Of a stretch of DNA of 64,000 bases, positions 47,300 to 64,000 are shown piece after piece (the first letter of the stretch is position 1; each line of letters opens with the position of its first letter). The notes beneath the pieces are model-generated. The model worked only from the letters and a program-made list of their open reading frames with translations, was not told the origin of the DNA and did not search any database. Origin of the DNA: Centroberyx gerrardi. Its lineage: Eukaryota; Chordata; Actinopteri; Beryciformes; Berycidae. The translations under genes and the position numbers were made by a program. The stretch covers positions 23,245,063 through 23,309,062 of the forward strand of contig NC_135998.1 in NCBI RefSeq assembly GCF_048128805.1, read 5' to 3'.

Positions 47300-47350
47300 A
47301 CGCCAGTAGCCATTTGGTGACCTTTCACCTTTCTGACCCGGAAGCCGTGG
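47300..47350 (-). promoter_or_regulatory. ttc33: Possible ttc33 promoter / first exon
   Basis: CCGGAAG (47338-47344) fits an ETS site. AAATGGC, on the ttc33 strand (about 47308-47314), resembles a YY1 core. Both are common at TATA-less housekeeping promoters. A non-coding first exon is required upstream of 45962, and this more CpG-containing stretch is the best nearby candidate. Inference from motifs. Confidence 0.3.
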
Positions 47351-47926
47351 AAATGTTGACATCGTCTCTTAAAGAAACACGCTTTTGAACTATTAAAAGT
47401 ACTTGTATGAATCTCCACCCCTGGCTTTTCTTTCTTTCTTGTTCTTATCTTTTTGTGTGATGAGCATACTGTATGCTATTTGAAACCGAAAATTCACGCG
47501 TTTTTAAACAAATCAATCAATCAAACAAAAAACGAATAGACAAGTAAACGGATAGATATTATAGTCACCTTAAACTCTTCCTCAGTTAAATGACCCTATC
47601 TTTTTTGATGTGGCACAATGCGATCTCAATCAGAAGTTCTTATGGCAGCGTAGCACACTAAAGGTTTTTATCATTTGCTGCTGTTTTTACATTCAGCTCA
47701 CATTTCATAATATTATTACATATATATGTTAACAATCACAATCGTTTTCCACATAATAAAAACAAAGCACAGGGGGGTCTATAGATATCCTATATATTAA
47801 ATAAACTGACAAAAAAAGAAGAATCAAATGAAACAAAATTTAGATAAAATACCAAATAACAGTGTAATTTCTTAATCGATTTAGCAATATTTTTGTAAAC
47901 ACTGAACTGGGACCGTTCATACTCAC

Positions 47927-48011
47927 TTAAATCCACTGGATGTCGCCACAGCTGGAGTCGACCAGGCTCCTCCTGCTCTACATCAAGTCTCAGTTCAATT
48001 TCCAGTAACAT
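47927..48011 (-). other. Unassigned minus-strand exon-like frame
   Basis: An ATG at 48011 opens MLLEIELRLDVEQEEPGRLQ and continues for 28 codons to a consensus donor (GTGAGT after 47927). Codon choice and amino-acid composition look coding, in contrast to the AT-rich DNA on both sides. I do not recognise the protein, and the human locus has no gene between TTC33 and PRKAA1. It could be the first exon of a small gene, an alternative upstream exon of ttc33 or a fossil. Confidence 0.3.
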
Positions 48012-48419
48012 GTCAGCTCACAGGCTGTTACTGTTTGAATCCTAAATTAACACAAGTTTAACCTAAATTGTTCAATTCTTTCTATCACTTTGACGTTGCA
48101 GACAAAACTGACCTATAAATATCCGATCTAAGTTATTGCAAAACTAAATAATCAATACCTTAGGCTATATCTCCTTGCATTATAGTTTCAGATACTAAGA
48201 ACTTCTAAATTCTTGAGTAATTTCGGTGTATAATTTCAAAGTATCCAATCCTGTCTAAGTTTCTTTACAAGTAAACAGAAGTAATGACCAGTGAATGTGT
48301 CCTTAGTGTCATTTCAAATTACTGTCCTTTATATTAAGTCAGTGATACATTTCAAGTTAAAGAGCCGTAAGTTCCCCTCATGGCTGTCACAATACCAGAA
48401 ACAAACAGGATGGCTTTGC

Positions 48420-51108
48420 TGGAAGTGTGTGCAATTTAGCTGTTTATTAGGCAGTTGTGTATACAAATGATTTCAACACTGTCCATTGAGATTTACATTG
48501 GTCATCCTGGTAGGGTCCCTTTACACACCAAACAAAAATAGAACAAGATTTCTTTGAAGCAGTTCTGACAGATACGACATTATTTTCCTGCAAACAGTCC
48601 ACTCTTGGGACTCACCACTCATAACACCATAAGCTGTCCAAACATCATGGTTTCACACACACATTTTTCCCCACAAAACCCATGATATACCCTATGACAA
48701 AATTTGAATCATTACTTGCATCTGCCCTTCAAAACTAAAAATGTTTAGTTCTACAAATATTTCAAAGACCATAGCGTATGTCTTTACCATGATCACTATA
48801 ATATTTCATAGACTATATCTTAAAACTGAGACATATCGGTCAAATATCAATACATAAGATTTCAGTCCAAACCTGCCCCACACACACAGAGGACAGCAAG
48901 AGAAACAGGCATGGCCACAATTGACATTCTTCGCAATTTTTGTAAAAGATTCATAATTTCTGTGAAATATAAAAACACTTTTGGTCTCCACGATGTCAAA
49001 AATAATGAAAAAAAAACACAAAACAAATTTACATGAACAACAATATTGGCAACCTTGACTTCTGCAACTGCTGACACCTCATAATAATCACAAAAACTAA
49101 AAGTGTAATTCTGTTAATTTTTAGTCTCTCATAACACTGTGAGCTTCATGCCAACAGATATTTGTAATCCCAGTTTAGTCCTGAAACACCAGGACCCACA
49201 ACACATCCTGATGCACTTTCACTCCCTCAGCAGTTTCTGAGCAACAGGATGAGACAAACCTCTGAGGATGAAGTTCTGCCAGTGCTGTGAGACCAGTTCA
49301 CATTTACAGAACTGCACTGTTTTCTTATCGCCACTATTAAGAGATTTTAGTAGTTACTGAGGTCTAGGTTGCCAATATTATAGAGATCATTTTTCAAATT
49401 TCACAGTTGATAGTCATACAGATGTTTTGTTCTGTAATGTTGACAATCAGAATAATCAGTGTATGAAAATCTGTTTTTTTTACTTCACAGAAACTGAATC
49501 GACAAAATTGCAAGAGGTGCCAATAATTCTGACCACAACTGTGTTCAACTTTTACTGATATAAAAACTGATTAACAGTACTGATAATGATAAGGCAGCCA
49601 AATGACAGACACTACTTAAGACTTAAAAAAGACTCTGGACAGGTAATGGAGGGGGACACATCATATTCATTATTAAAAGACATATCTAACACTTCTTTAA
49701 GGTTGTTTCAGGTTTAGACAAATATGTAAACCTTTCTCCAAAGTCACCCCTCAGGGGAATGTACTGTATGGGCCATCAAAAAATAAACTTAGCATATCTA
49801 ACAATGACAATATTTTGGATGTATTCACCTGCCAATACACATTGTCCATGCACTGCATGTAATTGCTACTAATCATATTCAAATTGAGCCCTGAGCCCTA
49901 TACATTTGTTATGGATTGGCATTTACAAACTGGATGTAGGCAAAAGGCATGTCACTCGGTAATTATCCTTAATCTGAAAAACAAGAAATAAAGAAAATAC
50001 TACAACAAAAACATAATAATCCACTTGTCATTTCAATATGAGACACTGAAAATTATATATATCTAAATTTTGACTGTCATGGCAAATACCTCTTGCTTAA
50101 GTGGAGAAAGTAGGCTATGTTTATCTGGAAAGACAATCAAGTGTATCAGAATAACTGTGATTGAAGGAAACAAAACTGTGATATTGATTTGAAAACCAGT
50201 AAAAAAAAAGAATATATCATCATCCAGCAATAGATCTTAATGCAAGAAAAAAAAAAAAAGGTCATAATTCCATTTCTGATATAACCTACAATCCCCCCAC
50301 TTAAAGCACTGATAAATATATTCAATTCTTTACATATAAAAATGTAGGGGACAGACAAATTCAAACAGAAATCTTTACAACAAGGACAAAACCATGAAAA
50401 TTTAGTCTTTGAAAAAAAGTCAATCAAATTCACAAAAAAGAAAACCAAACATAATTGTGACGAAGCACTCTTTTGTCCCTGACACGAGAGAAATACAGGG
50501 GTCATTGCACTTCTTCAGAGTCCAATGAGCTTGATTGGCATGACAACCCTCGTTATAGCCAGTGCAGCGCCCCGAGACACCTGCACCACTTCTCTGATCT
50601 CCACTGAGAGAAAAACAGAGCAGCAGGAAAGAAAAGAAAACTGTGCAAAAGTGCTCCCTGCATCCTATACCTTCGCCACCCAAGTAACCAAACCTCAACT
50701 CGTGGCTTCCTTCTCTGCAGGCAAAAACTTGCTTTTGTTCTCCGTACTGAAAAGCAGTGCTCACTGGCTACAGTACAGAAAATTCAGTGTAATCACTCAG
50801 GACTTATGTGTGTAGGTGGGATGTGGTCATTTGCTAATAAAATTGATCAGGAAAATGTAGAACCATCTCTTAAATGTTATTCTGTCATAACTATTAAGTA
50901 GCTTGTCATTCATCCTTCCCTATAACCCCTAACATCCCCTGCCAGCTTGATATACAACCCATCAGCTTAGGGGATTTCCAACCTGCATCAGTGCCATGGA
51001 ACAATCAGTTCATCCTCAGTGGGGATGAATTGAGCCATGAATCAGTTGCATGCTTATTGCTATAAAGACACTCGGAGAGGAAAAAAAGGCTAGCGATTGT
51101 TTTGCGAG
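48420..51108 (-). other. prkaa1: Probable prkaa1 3'UTR
   Basis: An AT-rich region after the prkaa1 stop with no competing gene. A minus-strand AATAAA lies at 48448-48443. The resulting UTR of about 2.7 kb would be similar in scale to mammalian PRKAA1, which has a long 3'UTR. The end is inferred. Confidence 0.4.

Positions 51109-64000
<12,892 letters not shown>

Overview
The window is vertebrate genomic DNA, almost certainly from a ray-finned fish. Three intron-containing genes can be read exon by exon: ptger4 (prostaglandin E2 receptor EP4) on the plus strand, then ttc33 (three-TPR protein) and prkaa1 (AMP-activated kinase alpha-1) on the minus strand. This order and these orientations match human 5p13 (PTGER4 - TTC33 - PRKAA1). 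The density of dinucleotide microsatellites and the small hAT, TTAA-site and CACTA-like DNA elements point to a teleost.

Layout. Bases 1-19,600 are intergenic, upstream of ptger4. They are rich in microsatellites, with a 249-bp TTAA-site MITE (3159-3407), several foldback hairpins, an unexplained promoter-like block (7430-7600) and no recognisable gene. ptger4 has two coding exons (19643-20422 and 21610-22218; 462 aa), with a 3'UTR to about 23,460. An orphan TATA box plus exon-like frame lies at 23682-23902.

Bases 25455-31741 are a gamma/epsilon-like endogenous retrovirus. It has two 435-bp LTRs that look identical, a 4-bp target duplication, a tRNA-Ser(GCU) primer site, broken gag, protease, RT and RNase H, and no integrase or env. 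ttc33 runs on the minus strand from 45961 to 34052 (four coding exons, 270 aa). Its start-codon exon follows an extreme C22/(CT)n pyrimidine tract, and the DNA upstream carries a diverged tandem duplication split by a hAT element.

prkaa1 has eight exons in view (63101 down to 51109). Its first exon, with the start codon and glycine-rich loop, lies beyond the right edge. Its 3'UTR probably reaches about 48.4 kb.

The genes form a conserved neighbourhood, not a pathway: EP4 is a Gs-coupled membrane receptor, AMPK alpha-1 is the energy-sensing kinase subunit, and TTC33 is poorly characterised. The most unusual points are the retrovirus (apparently identical LTRs around a badly broken interior), the ttc33 upstream architecture, and three exon- or promoter-like segments without an assigned gene. 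All family names come from reading motifs by eye; no search was run.
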